A DNA stretch of 9,774 nt from Crenothrix polyspora (GCA_945903675.1 CAMDOP010000111.1:1-9774), one strand, 5' to 3'; shown: positions 1-8,303, counted from the stretch's first letter. The notes: generated from the sequence alone by a model not told the origin. Made by a program: numbers and translations.

Positions 1-734
1 CTCTGAAAATGAGCAATCAGTTGATCTACAGTACAGTTTTTACAAGGCTCTGGATCCTCTGGCATTTTGTACTCTGTTCCAGCACATTTTGCCTCTAACC
101 AATCTTCGTATTCTGGAATATAACCAGAAAGAGATTTCACCTCATCATCGCTCAGCCATTGGATATCATTCGGTTTGGTTGTACTTTCTTTTTCGATAAT
201 CGAATTAGGGATGCCCATCTTGCGTAGGTATTCAGATGCAATATCACTTGCGTTAGTTTGGCTAAAGGCCGCTTGATCGACAGTCATTGTCTTCAGATCT
301 TCTTGAGTGATTCGAGGCCTATGAACCCCTAAGACGTCACCTTCACGACTAGTACCCGCTGCATAAATGAAAAAACAGGCACTGGCACAAAGATTATTGT
401 AATGATCAGAAATCACAACTAACTGAATACCACGCTTAATTAGCATTCTTTCTGGCGCCCATACATTCATCTTCAGGCGCCTTACAAGTTGTCCGATCAT
501 GATGGCTTCAGCAATATCTCCTCCAGGTGAGGCCAACCAAACTGTACGTGCCGGGAATGCAAAAACAAAATATTGGAACCGTTTGAAATCACCTTTAACA
601 ATTGGCCCCTCAATTAGAATGTTGCGATTTAATATATCTCCACTCTTCGAGTGCGGCAGAGATATTTCGGCCGCTTGGCTTATGGACGAAATAGCTACCA
701 TATAAAATAATATAGAAATAAAAATATTTTTCAT
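1..734 (-). CDS. Exported ClpP-like serine protease (COG3904-like), 3' end beyond the window
   Basis: I translated this frame by hand: it is open from an ATG at 734 to the window edge, giving 244 codons with the C-terminus missing. Residues 1-22 look like a Sec signal peptide: a short K-containing start, a hydrophobic stretch, then SISQAA, with likely cleavage near A22, so the protein should be periplasmic. The body has the ClpP/crotonase-fold hallmarks of the periplasmic ClpP-like family: an SPGGD oxyanion-type motif at 69-73, CASAC at 116-120 with the probable nucleophile Ser118, and GVHRP at 136-140 with the probable catalytic His138. The Ser-His spacing of 20 is close to the 25 of ClpP. 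The last visible part has paired cysteines (PEPCKNC). The substrate is unknown; members of this family are annotated as predicted periplasmic proteins. No good Shine-Dalgarno precedes the ATG. It is separated by 143 bp from the next gene upstream and so probably has its own promoter. Confidence 0.85.
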   Translation of the reverse strand, partial: MKNIFISILFYMVAISSISQAAEISLPHSKSGDILNRNILIEGPIVKGDFKRFQYFVFAFPARTVWLASPGGDIAEAIMIGQLVRRLKMNVWAPERMLIKRGIQLVVISDHYNNLCASACFFIYAAGTSREGDVLGVHRPRITQEDLKTMTVDQAAFSQTNASDIASEYLRKMGIPNSIIEKESTTKPNDIQWLSDDEVKSLSGYIPEYEDWLEAKCAGTEYKMPEDPEPCKNCTVDQLIAHFQ

Positions 735-877
735 AGGGTTACTGATTTAGATAATAATCTAGATTGAGATAATAGCCCTATTTCTAGAGATGATAGGAGA
801 CCCATAAGTGCAAATGGAATTTTTATATGATTTATGTGGCATTAATTCAACGGAACTATGATTACACCACATCCCTT
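735..877. other. Intergenic region with AT-rich palindrome
   Basis: This 143-bp gap lies between the acidic CxH protein (copy B) and the exported protease, both on the minus strand. It holds a perfect 10-bp palindrome AATCTAGATT at 756-765 and TATTAT motifs on the minus strand that could serve as a -10 box for the protease. I cannot pair them convincingly with a -35 box. No hairpin followed by a T-run is visible after copy B. Confidence 0.3.
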
Positions 878-1213
878 CTATTCATCAAAGCTTTCCAATG
901 CCTTTCTCAAACTTTCCTCATCTTTTACAAAGAAAATGACATTATCAGATGACATCCCAGGTACTTCATCGCATTCAAAGTCAACAATAGCGTCAGATAT
1001 TGATTCCAATTCTTCTAGCAATACATCAAAAAACTCCCTTTCATCAAAATCCTCACCATTTTCATCACAAATCTCTGACCAGCGATTATTGAAGGATTTT
1101 CTTAAAATACCTCCATCAGCGTTACGAAACGTCTTATCTACAAGTAATAATAAATGTTCACAATTATTAATCTTTCCGCAAAAAGGACATGTCGAGGGAT
1201 CTTCATTATTCAT
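878..1213 (-). CDS. Small acidic CxxC-x5-CxH protein, copy B (unknown function)
   Basis: This 111-residue hypothetical protein is a paralogue of the gene at 2534-2878. Near its N-terminus it carries C9, C12, C18 and H20, a CxxC-x5-C-x-H arrangement that probably binds zinc. It is followed by the shared block HLLLLVD-x-TFR-x-A-x-GGIL, an F-x(4)-W, and an acidic helical middle (EDFDEREFFDVLLEELE). The C-terminal part has SSDNVIFFV, matching SSTYQAFYC in copy A. The frame is open to a TTG at 1234, but I chose the ATG at 1213 because the resulting start (MNNEDPSTCPFC) lines up with MHNEENCPYC of copy A. It lies 112 bp after the amidohydrolase gene, so it may be the last member of that operon or separately transcribed. 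I do not recognise the family. Its small size, acidity and pairing would fit a regulator, an adaptor or an immunity-type protein, but that is inference. Confidence 0.75.
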   Translation of the reverse strand: MNNEDPSTCPFCGKINNCEHLLLLVDKTFRNADGGILRKSFNNRWSEICDENGEDFDEREFFDVLLEELESISDAIVDFECDEVPGMSSDNVIFFVKDEESLRKALESFDE

Positions 1214-1325
1214 ATATTCAACTTGTTTAGGCAAAAAATATATTTATTTAGAGTAACAAAAGTTTCGTAAAAGAAATATTACTATCTAATTTAAGCAACT
1301 GATTTACTCAATTAAGGGATAGCTA

Positions 1326-2096
1326 CTAGAGAATAATCATACCTGAAATAAGACACTTTTTAATTTGTATTGCAACTTGGTCAAAGTTCGCAGTTACTTC
1401 ACCAGTTTTTTCATCACAATAAAGCGCTCGATTGACTTCAATCATTACTGATGAAACTCTTGAGTCCATTTGATAAAAAGGCATAGGCACTAAAGAACCA
1501 GCAAAGGGTGCATTGAGTGTTGTGCTAAAACCGGCAGCTTCAAACTGCCTTATAAACGACCTTTCGAGTCCCTTTGGCGTATGAAAGTTATCGGTGCCAA
1601 TACAAATTTGAGGGCGATATAATTGTTGATCAGGCTCATAAGGCAATGGTACTGAAGGAAAACTGTGTGCATCAATTAGCAATACTTGATTATATTTATC
1701 CAACATTTGTTGCGTTAGACTTATCAATTTATTGTGATGAGGATGATACCAATCATTAATTAATGTCTGCCGATCTTTAATCTCTATTGGATGTCGTAAT
1801 GCTTTACCTGACGAAGTCTGCTTATAAACGACACCCATGCCTCGTGTTGCCATAGGTTCCATTGCATCGTCTACAAAGCGCTCCACATCAACAACTAGCC
1901 TGCTGACAGGTGATCTAATGATTTGCTGCTCAGGAACCCCGCGAGTGAACAACTCTAGCGTATGGTGATCTGTCATCTTGATGATTTCCTGCATGAGAGC
2001 AACATCATCAAGTGCAAATTGATGCCTAACTTCGGCAGGAATTACTTTGGAGTCATGTGGCACATGGAAAATAACCCACTCCGGAAATGGTTGCAT
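1326..2096 (-). CDS. N-formylglutamate amidohydrolase-family protein
   Basis: A 256-residue protein of the N-formylglutamate amidohydrolase family, zinc hydrolases that release formate or another acyl group from an N-acylated amino acid. Visible family motifs, numbered from the chosen ATG, are HVPHDS at 11-16, VVDVERF near 68-74, DWYHPHH near 115-121, LLIDAHSF at 139-146 with D142 and H144, CIGTD near 165-169, APFAGS at 196-201, and MIEVNR with E220. Length is normal for the family. The frame extends to a TTG at 2126, but the ATG at 2096 overlaps the stop of the DUF3293 gene as TAATG, which indicates translational coupling. That start also places the HVPHDS motif right at the N-terminus. No histidine-utilisation (hut) genes are nearby, so a role in histidine breakdown is unlikely. 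The true substrate may be another formylated or acylated amino acid. Confidence 0.88.
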   Translation of the reverse strand: MQPFPEWVIFHVPHDSKVIPAEVRHQFALDDVALMQEIIKMTDHHTLELFTRGVPEQQIIRSPVSRLVVDVERFVDDAMEPMATRGMGVVYKQTSSGKALRHPIEIKDRQTLINDWYHPHHNKLISLTQQMLDKYNQVLLIDAHSFPSVPLPYEPDQQLYRPQICIGTDNFHTPKGLERSFIRQFEAAGFSTTLNAPFAGSLVPMPFYQMDSRVSSVMIEVNRALYCDEKTGEVTANFDQVAIQIKKCLISGMIIL

Positions 2097-2524
2097 TACC
2101 GTAATAAGATCAACTGCGGCACACAATCTGAATCACACCAAACTATGGCATTTTGTTCATACTTTTTACCCAGTCTACAAGATTCTTCAAGGGATAAGCT
2201 TAAAACCAAATAACTAGACTCACTAGGCCAATCACCAGTAGGATGTTTGCCTTCAGCAGGACAATATTTCAGGGCTTTATCTTCAAGCTCAGTAGCCAAG
2301 TCTATATTCCTCTTTAAATTAACGGACTCATTTAATATTTGGCCGTAAGGATTATAAGCAGTGATAAATAGACAAGTCTTGGTTTTATGGGTTTTATATA
2401 AATGGCTCAGTGTAGGGCAATACTGGCCTATACGTAATATGAACATTTGCTCATCATAAACTATGAAGTTAGTTTCCGAATAAGCCAATAGAGTTTCAGA
2501 GGGAATAATGGATGCAATTGCCAT
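2096..2524 (-). CDS. DUF3293 family protein
   Basis: This 142-residue cytoplasmic protein matches what I remember of the DUF3293 family. It has LFITAYNPYG at 52-61, followed by an N-x-x-L-x-x-x-L-type helix (NLKRNIDLATELE). Next come the PTGDWPSESSYLVL segment at about 95-108 and the closing KKYEQNAIVW at 120-129, where a highly conserved QNAI(V/F) motif is typical. The biochemical function of the family is not known to me. The ATG at 2524 lies 9 nt after the stop of the acidic CxH gene (copy A). The gene ends in TAATG, overlapping the amidohydrolase start by 1 nt, so all three genes are almost certainly one transcript. No strong Shine-Dalgarno is seen before the start, consistent with coupling to the upstream gene. 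Confidence 0.83.
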   Translation of the reverse strand: MAIASIIPSETLLAYSETNFIVYDEQMFILRIGQYCPTLSHLYKTHKTKTCLFITAYNPYGQILNESVNLKRNIDLATELEDKALKYCPAEGKHPTGDWPSESSYLVLSLSLEESCRLGKKYEQNAIVWCDSDCVPQLILLR

Positions 2525-2533
2525 TAAGGTTAA

Positions 2534-2878
2534 CTATTTATTGGAGGAAGTAAAAAACGTTAATATTTTTTTAACTACCTTTTCATTAGCGCAATAAAAA
2601 GCTTGGTATGTCGAGGACTGCCCTGGACCCCCTTCAAATTCGCGAGTTATTTCATGATCTGACATCTTGTCTAAGACTTCCAATAATTTATCAAACTCCC
2701 ACGCTTCATCAAAATCTTTTAGCTCACATTTTTCGTCAAAGATATCTTGCCACTTTTCCTTAAACTCTGACATTAATATACCGCCTTCAGCGGTTCTGAA
2801 AGTAATATCAACTAATAAAAGTAAATGAGGGCAATCTTCGCTTGTGTTGCAATAAGGACAATTTTCTTCATTATGCAT
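2534..2878 (-). CDS. Small acidic CxxC-x5-CxH protein, copy A (unknown function)
   Basis: A 114-residue hypothetical protein and first gene of the apparent operon with DUF3293 and the amidohydrolase. The N-terminus has C7, C10, C16 and H18 with the same CxxC-x5-C-x-H spacing as copy B, then HLLLLVD-x-TFR-x-A-x-GGIL, an F-x(4)-W-x-x-IFDE segment, an acidic middle (FDEAWEFDKLLEVLD), and a G-rich GGPGQSS turn before a short basic C-terminus. It has no signal peptide or membrane segment, so it is probably cytoplasmic. The ATG at 2878 is preceded on the minus strand by AAAGGA at 2894-2889, 10 nt upstream, a usable ribosome-binding site. The paralogue at 878-1213 differs widely, so the duplication is old or the two were acquired separately. 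I do not recognise the family, and the zinc-binding role is inferred from cysteine/histidine spacing only. Confidence 0.8.
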   Translation of the reverse strand: MHNEENCPYCNTSEDCPHLLLLVDITFRTAEGGILMSEFKEKWQDIFDEKCELKDFDEAWEFDKLLEVLDKMSDHEITREFEGGPGQSSTYQAFYCANEKVVKKILTFFTSSNK

Positions 2879-2914
2879 TGGTCGACTATCCTTTAGTTAA
2901 AGCTTCATCATTAA

Positions 2915-2935
2915 TTAGCAGTTTGCCACAGCTAA
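2915..2935. promoter_or_regulatory. Inverted repeat upstream of the copy A operon
   Basis: TTAGC at 2915-2919 and GCTAA at 2931-2935 form a 5-bp inverted repeat around an 11-nt spacer, 37 bp upstream of the first gene of the operon, in the region where its promoter should lie. It could be an operator. The arms are short, so chance is a real alternative. Confidence 0.2.
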
Positions 2936-3041
2936 CCAACAAATGGGCAGATTAAAATTAGGGATATTATTACTCGTGAATTTAAGAATTAATCATTAAG
3001 TAATGAATACCAAGTAAGATAAGCCAACTTCAAGGCATTTT

Positions 3042-3215
3042 ATGGAGACTAGGAAAATGCAGGACTTCGATTGGGCCGCTTGGGACAAGATGCTGGATGA
3101 AGCACACACGCAGGAGGAGTATCATAAAGTGATACAAGCACTACCTGACTATCCAAGGCCGGACGAGGCGAAACGACTTACTACTTTATTAAAAAAGGTA
3201 TCCCACCACGGCTAG
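3042..3215 (+). CDS. 57-residue small protein, related to the gene at 9203-9403 (unknown function)
   Basis: A short plus-strand gene read by hand: METRKMQDF at the start, then a tryptophan-rich stretch and KMLDEAHTQEEY at about 16-27, ALPD at 33-36, and a basic end closing in KKVSHHG before TAG. It shares METxK, W-x-x-ML-x-x-AHT-x-EEY-x-x-V and ALPD with the 66-residue product of 9203-9403. The DNA also matches just before and after the start (TTTTATGGA-ACT-GGAAAA). This conservation of the protein pattern is the main argument that both are real genes. AAGG at 3032-3035, 6 nt before the ATG, is a fair ribosome-binding site. An in-frame ATG at 3057 is also possible, but the paralogue has lysine at that position. 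The predicted protein is soluble and helical with no membrane segment. I do not recognise the family. Confidence 0.6.
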   Translation: METRKMQDFDWAAWDKMLDEAHTQEEYHKVIQALPDYPRPDEAKRLTTLLKKVSHHG

Positions 3216-3650
3216 TGTTCAAAATATATTTAAGAACGCCAGCCCTAACGTCCGAAACGATGCTGGGCATGATGCAATTATATATGAAAAGTATGTTGTA
3301 ACTATTATTGATATCTATTTATGGGTGGTGTTCAGAATCAAAATCCCTCAATACCGGACGAGAATAAAGTAGCGGAACACCATGTCACTTCTACAGAGCG
3401 CACTTCCGAAGCTATAGATAACGATTCACTCGGCGTCAATTTATCATATTTAGGAATCTGTGTAACAATTTCCCTAAGCTCGAGTCAATTGGTATTATGA
3501 AACTAGTTTGTGATAATTGATAAAGCTAAAAGACTTGATCTCAACTCCGGGTCCAATTCCGAGAGCGGTCAAGTTATTTCAGCTTTAACGATCAATTTAC
3601 TAGTCGATTTTCTAAAATAGAGCATTCTGCTAGATTGGTCCGATATAAAT
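3216..3650. other. 435-bp stretch without a convincing gene
   Basis: This stretch lies between the convergent ends of the 57-codon gene and the helicase-nuclease gene. It contains an imperfect hairpin GTTC-A-AAATATATTT-AA-GAAC just after the small gene, without a T-run, so it is not a standard terminator. An open frame of 59 codons on the plus strand (3321-3500; starts MGGVQNQNPS, ends SSSQLVL) has no Shine-Dalgarno and no recognisable motif. It may be a gene remnant or chance. I see no clear terminator for the helicase gene. Confidence 0.4.
3321..3500 (+). CDS. Doubtful 59-codon ORF
   Basis: The frame opens with ATG GGT GGT and closes with TGA, and an in-frame TGA lies only 12 nt before the ATG, so the frame cannot be longer. 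The product is hydrophilic at first (DENKVAEHHVTSTERTSEA) and mildly hydrophobic at the end (LSYLGICVTISL). No ribosome-binding site is visible and nothing similar occurs elsewhere in the window. It is listed only because it is the longest frame in this gap. It may be a fragment of a decayed gene. Confidence 0.2.
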   Translation: MGGVQNQNPSIPDENKVAEHHVTSTERTSEAIDNDSLGVNLSYLGICVTISLSSSQLVL

Positions 3651-6600
3651 TTACGTAAGTTGACCAAAAAGATCTTCTTGATTAAATTCGATACTATCGT
3701 CCTCCTGAACTGATTTATCAGCTCCTTGGAATACAACAATTTCTCTTAATTCGACATGAATGCTCTTAACCGAAGTCTTATTATTTGTTGGATAGATTTC
3801 GCTAGCATTTAAAGTTTCAACAAGGTCTTGGGTAACAGCCTGAAGTTCTAGAACAAATGCAGATGCGAAGCACCTCCAGAATTTCCAACCAGCCCTTTCA
3901 AGTATGCGCTGACGCCTCATATCTTTATCCCATTGATCAGGGCCATGATAACGATCCCCATCACATTCAATAGCAAGTCGATTATCGTTATCACCTTCCA
4001 CAACCATATCAATTCTATATGCCCCGACTTCTACCTGTGGAATAACTCTGTATCCCCTTTCCACAAGAAAATCAAAAACTTCTCTTTCAAATGGAGACTC
4101 ACAAAGCTCACGATAGTTTCCAACCTCCTCTTCATTTTGAGTAAATGGAGCTTGAAAATGTTGCAATAACCCAGCCCTTAAGATATCCGCTGAGCTGAGA
4201 TCTTCAAATTGAAGACTTCTCACTAAGTACATCCTGTCGCGCGCTCGTGATGCTGCAACATTGAATCGCTGAGCAAACATATCACTTGATTGAGCTGTAA
4301 CCTTTCCAGGAGAAGCCACCATAGATAAAAACATGATATCCCGCTCCTTACCTTGGAAGGTTCTAGCATCTCCACAGGTAATTTTGTATGCTGTAACTAG
4401 TTTTTCTCCTATTTCATCATTAAGCATTTGCATAATTATAAATGCTTGTTCATTTCCTAGTAGCGAAACGACTCCAATTGTTCTATTAGAAAGCTCTGGA
4501 TTCTCAGTAATACACTTAATTTCATCAACAATAAAGCGAGCTTCAGGTAGATTTAACTTTCCATTACGATATCCGTCTTTGACGTAAACATCTACAAGTG
4601 GCGGATCTAAACGTTCAGAAACTTTTGGAATCCTGAGTGGTATAAGTTCATGATTATAGAATTCTCGTTTTGAATACTCAATTATGGGGGATACACATCT
4701 GAAGTGTTCATGGAGCATTACTGCACTTTTCGAAAAAACAACCTTAAAGAGGTCGTAAATTGATCGATCAGGAGCCATCTGAGGGCGATAAATATCGACT
4801 TGATTCAATAAAAATCGAGTCATTAGATTACGAACTTTAGTTTCTTCCAATCCAATGCCTTCTGGTGATACTTGTTTATCATCACCAACAATTAGAACTT
4901 TCTGTCCACGAAGAATAGCTGGAAGCGCAGTTAAGTCTGATTGAGAGGCCTCATCAATAATCACTAGATCGAAACTTCCAAATGTCGCTGGCAATGATTC
5001 ACAAATACGATAGTGTGGCATAATCCAGCAAGGGATAGCCTGGTTGGCTCTTTCTGCAGCAAACCGAGCATCTTGTCTGTAACGGCCAGCACGAACTCCT
5101 TTCCCCTTGCCTATTTTTCTTATAGCCGAGCGGTAGGCTTCTAGTGCAGCTCGCACATCATGCGTTGAGTTTTCTGCCAATTTTAGCCACGTACGTTTGT
5201 TAACAGCCTCTTGATATAATTTGGCTAAATCACTTTCCAATTCAGATCGAAGCTTGGATAATCGGCTTAAATCTTTCCTCCCATCAATACTATTAACGAA
5301 ACTTATTAGCCTACAAATACGCCATACTTCTTTCCAATTATCTGGAAGTATTTCATCGTTTATACCAGAACGTACTTTTGTTCGGAGGTTTTCTGCCCAA
5401 ATCGGCGCACCAGATTCATCAATTAATTTCGTAATATCTGTAAGATTATTTAACTGTGAAGTCAGATCATTTACTCTCCTTAGCTCAAGCATTAATTCAG
5501 ACCACTCAGTTTGAATTTCTATGTCAGAAATGTTTTCACACCCCAATCGCTCACTAAGAAAATTTTTTAATTGATCGGTAATTGTTCCTCCACAACCATA
5601 CAATGCTGAAAGGAAGCTTTCTTTCACGACCCAAGTTTCAGCCAGTCTGTGTCGAGTTAAATGATGATTTAATATTCTTTCTGCTTCCTGGAGAGCTTCA
5701 TGGCTGTATGGTAAATCATCAACCTTTTCCCATGAAGGTAGTAGCAGCTTTAGTTTTCTTGTAATTTCCTCCTCAACTTCAATACTTTTGATAATCTTTT
5801 CATAAAGCTCGATAGCTAAACCTGCCGAAACTAAACTGACAGGGATTGATTCAAGAGTCGGAAGAGATATTTCATAAGACAATGTATTCCAACGAACTAA
5901 TAAAAATCTACATTTCTGTTGAAATTGAATTAGATTAAGAACATGCTCCCAGTCACTTGATGAAACCGGCTTTGTAGTTACAATCAAAATTGAGTCGAGT
6001 ATTTTTTTTTGTACATTTTTCCCTAGTAAACCCGATAATCCAAAAGCCCGCTTTCCTTTTGCGAGATTTTGTATTGCCTCGACAACTTCTTCATTTGTAT
6101 CTAGATTCTCACCAATACTCACAGGCCTTGATAAAAACTGCTTCCTTGAATGCAGTGTAATCAAAATTTCTTCTTTTAAAGTATGAAAAAGATCCAATAT
6201 TTCATTTTTCTGACTACGTCTCAAATATTGTTGTAACCCACCAATCCAAGTTTGCTGTGCATTATCCAATTCCTGAAGTAACAATCTTTGATTAGATATT
6301 TCTGATGCAACTGATATGGTAGCTTTGATGAACTCTGAGTCTGAATTAATTAATGGGGGGACTAATCCTTTTAACTCTTCTAATTTCAACGCAGATAACC
6401 TTGATAAATCCTTGTGTACTTGAATCAAGCGATTTGTTTCTGGGAATTCAGAAATCTGGGGAATTCTTATTCCTAGGTATTGTAGATCTCCACCTATTGA
6501 GTACCTAATTTCACGGAGAGTACTTATTTCTTTATTTCCAAATAGAGGTTTAAACCGACTATCAATTAATAACCTATCAGGAAACCAATCGGTTTCTTTT

Positions 6601-8303
6601 CGACTAGTAACAACAAGCTTAGCTGCATCCATGGGAGCCAATTCATCATCATCAATAACTATCTTATTAAGATTCAAGTTGGCCCATGAAGAAATTTCTT
6701 TGTCAGTCTTTGCAATTAATCCATGCAATGATTCAATACGCCCATCAATTTCCTCGATTTCAAGACGATAAGCTGACTTGTCAATACGTGTAACTTCACT
6801 GGCAATTTTATTTATAGCAAATTCGAATTGTTTCATTCCTTCGGCTTCACTAGTTAAAAGACTAATAGCTAGAGGTCGAATAGAGTCAGGTAGCTTTTCT
6901 TGGAGGACTGCTAGGGCAGGATCTTTCATCGATGTTACAAGCACTCGTTTACCAAGTGCCAAGTAATGACAAATAATATTAGCTATTGTGTGAGTTTTTC
7001 CAGTTCCTGGGGGGCCTTGAACGACTACGCCATCATGAACTTTAAGCATCTGAATAATCTGCACCTGCTCATCATTGTAAGCTTTTGGAAAAAAAAGCTC
7101 ATTAATTAGCCCAGTACTATCGTTATAACTTCCACCAACCATAGATAATCCACGGTATGCAGGTAAACATATATTTTCATTGCTAGTAGAAGGTTCGGTT
7201 ACTAGCGCAGAAATCGCACCAGGAAGTTCGATTATTTCTTCAACTTCGAGTCGTTTCTGGAATCTCTCAAGATCTTGAACAAATAAACTACTACTTCTAG
7301 GGCGAGCAAATAAAACCCATGTATCAGTTACTACTAAATTATCTGATGATTTAGGTAATTTTCGGTCATCACTTGTTGTTTTATTAGGCCAATAAACACC
7401 CGACCCATCCAAGAAAGTAGCTGCTGATTTTAAAAGACCCTCAAAGCTACTGGGTTCAAATGGATTTAATACGTTTTCAGTTGTATTAAAAAAAGTTTTG
7501 GCCGTAGAAACTAGAGATGCAACGCCTGGATTATTCATAGTCGCATATAAATCAACTTCAAGCCTTGGTTCAGTGGATCGAGGCCTAATTTCCATAGCCA
7601 TACTTTCTTCATCAAGAGAAATCTCAACAAGCTGAGTTAAAAGTGGGTATGTCAATATACCTTTTTTAAGATTCCAAACACCAATACCGATACCCCATGC
7701 GAGTTCAAGTTGAGAATCAATTAAGTTTCCTTGTAATCGTTGGGATAATAAAAAAAGCTCTGAGTACAGAGTGATACTTTTTCGTACTTCTTTTTCTTTC
7801 TCGGACCATTCCTTCCAAACTACCTCTATGTAAGATCGCAATTGGCTTTTAACAAGCTCTTTGCTTTCGAAACTTTCAAGTAATATGTCATTGAAATTTT
7901 CTTCGAGTGCAATTTCTGGCTTTGTATCAGGAGATAGTTCGGGTAGTTTTATAGCTCCAATAGCTAATAGCTTTTCACGATCAGCGAATAATTTAAGCGT
8001 AGGTTCTTTATTAGGCGTGTTAAGAAGATCAATCCATTCTAAAAGCAATTTACTGTCTGGAGGAGTTGGCTTACTCTCATGCAGGCGCTCTAATTTTAGC
8101 CAGACTTCATCAAATTCATTAATTTGATAATTTAGAGAAAGCCCTGGTAAACCTTGTAATTTTTCTTCAAATCGATTGAATTCATTATGTTGAGATATGT
8201 TTTGCGGGGGTGAAGATTTTAATAAGGCAGATTGCTTTGCAAATTCAATAAGAGCTTCAATACGAACTTTTGCCGTGTTCATTAAGATATTTTCTTTTAT
8301 CAT
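3651..8303 (-). CDS. SF1 (UPF1/COG1112-like) helicase with C-terminal Vsr/DUF559-like nuclease
   Basis: A 1550-residue protein expected to unwind nucleic acid using ATP and cut it. Numbering is from the ATG at 8303. The N-terminal ~420 residues are unassigned (WLKLERLHESKPTPP is seen early). Helicase motifs follow: Walker A GPPGTGKT at 430-437, Ia near RVLVTSMKDP, a roughly 660-residue mostly helical insert with a coiled-coil-like part near 511-540, Walker B DEAS at 1117-1120, motif III GDDKQ at 1140-1144, motif V TFQGKERD from 1315, and motif VI NVAASRARDR at 1348-1357. The nuclease follows: YRIDM with D1432, then IECDGDRYH with E1446 and D1448, and QRILERAGWKFWRC, the pattern of Vsr-like/DUF559 PD-(D/E)XK enzymes. 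The open frame starts at a GTG at 8360, but the ATG at 8303 forms an ATGA overlap with the preceding zinc-ribbon gene. An ATG at 8282 is a second option. All core motifs look intact. A defence role is inferred. Confidence 0.92.
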   Translation of the reverse strand: MIKENILMNTAKVRIEALIEFAKQSALLKSSPPQNISQHNEFNRFEEKLQGLPGLSLNYQINEFDEVWLKLERLHESKPTPPDSKLLLEWIDLLNTPNKEPTLKLFADREKLLAIGAIKLPELSPDTKPEIALEENFNDILLESFESKELVKSQLRSYIEVVWKEWSEKEKEVRKSITLYSELFLLSQRLQGNLIDSQLELAWGIGIGVWNLKKGILTYPLLTQLVEISLDEESMAMEIRPRSTEPRLEVDLYATMNNPGVASLVSTAKTFFNTTENVLNPFEPSSFEGLLKSAATFLDGSGVYWPNKTTSDDRKLPKSSDNLVVTDTWVLFARPRSSSLFVQDLERFQKRLEVEEIIELPGAISALVTEPSTSNENICLPAYRGLSMVGGSYNDSTGLINELFFPKAYNDEQVQIIQMLKVHDGVVVQGPPGTGKTHTIANIICHYLALGKRVLVTSMKDPALAVLQEKLPDSIRPLAISLLTSEAEGMKQFEFAINKIASEVTRIDKSAYRLEIEEIDGRIESLHGLIAKTDKEISSWANLNLNKIVIDDDELAPMDAAKLVVTSRKETDWFPDRLLIDSRFKPLFGNKEISTLREIRYSIGGDLQYLGIRIPQISEFPETNRLIQVHKDLSRLSALKLEELKGLVPPLINSDSEFIKATISVASEISNQRLLLQELDNAQQTWIGGLQQYLRRSQKNEILDLFHTLKEEILITLHSRKQFLSRPVSIGENLDTNEEVVEAIQNLAKGKRAFGLSGLLGKNVQKKILDSILIVTTKPVSSSDWEHVLNLIQFQQKCRFLLVRWNTLSYEISLPTLESIPVSLVSAGLAIELYEKIIKSIEVEEEITRKLKLLLPSWEKVDDLPYSHEALQEAERILNHHLTRHRLAETWVVKESFLSALYGCGGTITDQLKNFLSERLGCENISDIEIQTEWSELMLELRRVNDLTSQLNNLTDITKLIDESGAPIWAENLRTKVRSGINDEILPDNWKEVWRICRLISFVNSIDGRKDLSRLSKLRSELESDLAKLYQEAVNKRTWLKLAENSTHDVRAALEAYRSAIRKIGKGKGVRAGRYRQDARFAAERANQAIPCWIMPHYRICESLPATFGSFDLVIIDEASQSDLTALPAILRGQKVLIVGDDKQVSPEGIGLEETKVRNLMTRFLLNQVDIYRPQMAPDRSIYDLFKVVFSKSAVMLHEHFRCVSPIIEYSKREFYNHELIPLRIPKVSERLDPPLVDVYVKDGYRNGKLNLPEARFIVDEIKCITENPELSNRTIGVVSLLGNEQAFIIMQMLNDEIGEKLVTAYKITCGDARTFQGKERDIMFLSMVASPGKVTAQSSDMFAQRFNVAASRARDRMYLVRSLQFEDLSSADILRAGLLQHFQAPFTQNEEEVGNYRELCESPFEREVFDFLVERGYRVIPQVEVGAYRIDMVVEGDNDNRLAIECDGDRYHGPDQWDKDMRRQRILERAGWKFWRCFASAFVLELQAVTQDLVETLNASEIYPTNNKTSVKSIHVELREIVVFQGADKSVQEDDSIEFNQEDLFGQLT

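Noticed and set aside
499..705. 68-codon plus-strand open frame
   Set aside because: It is antisense to the exported ClpP-like protease, whose minus-strand translation has a signal peptide and catalytic motifs.
858..1256. 132-codon plus-strand open frame
   Set aside because: It lies over the acidic CxH gene (copy B) in the other direction. Its product is a serine/lysine-rich low-complexity string, while the minus-strand reading has a clear paralogue in the window.
2097..2126. TTG start giving 10 extra residues on the amidohydrolase
   Set aside because: The ATG at 2096 overlaps the DUF3293 stop as TAATG, and the family motif HVPHDS starts within a dozen residues of it, as expected.
3225..3290. 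Integron attC site suggested by CCCTAACG and a distant CGTTAGAT at 9052
   Set aside because: The two motifs are almost 6 kb apart, no paired inner boxes or extended hairpin are present, and the genes are multi-gene operons rather than single cassettes.
3651..8303. Assignment as Mokosh or another named defence helicase
   Set aside because: Mokosh type II carries a PLD nuclease and type I a kinase-linked helicase. This protein has a Vsr/DUF559-like nuclease and a zinc-ribbon membrane partner, so the name would not be supported.
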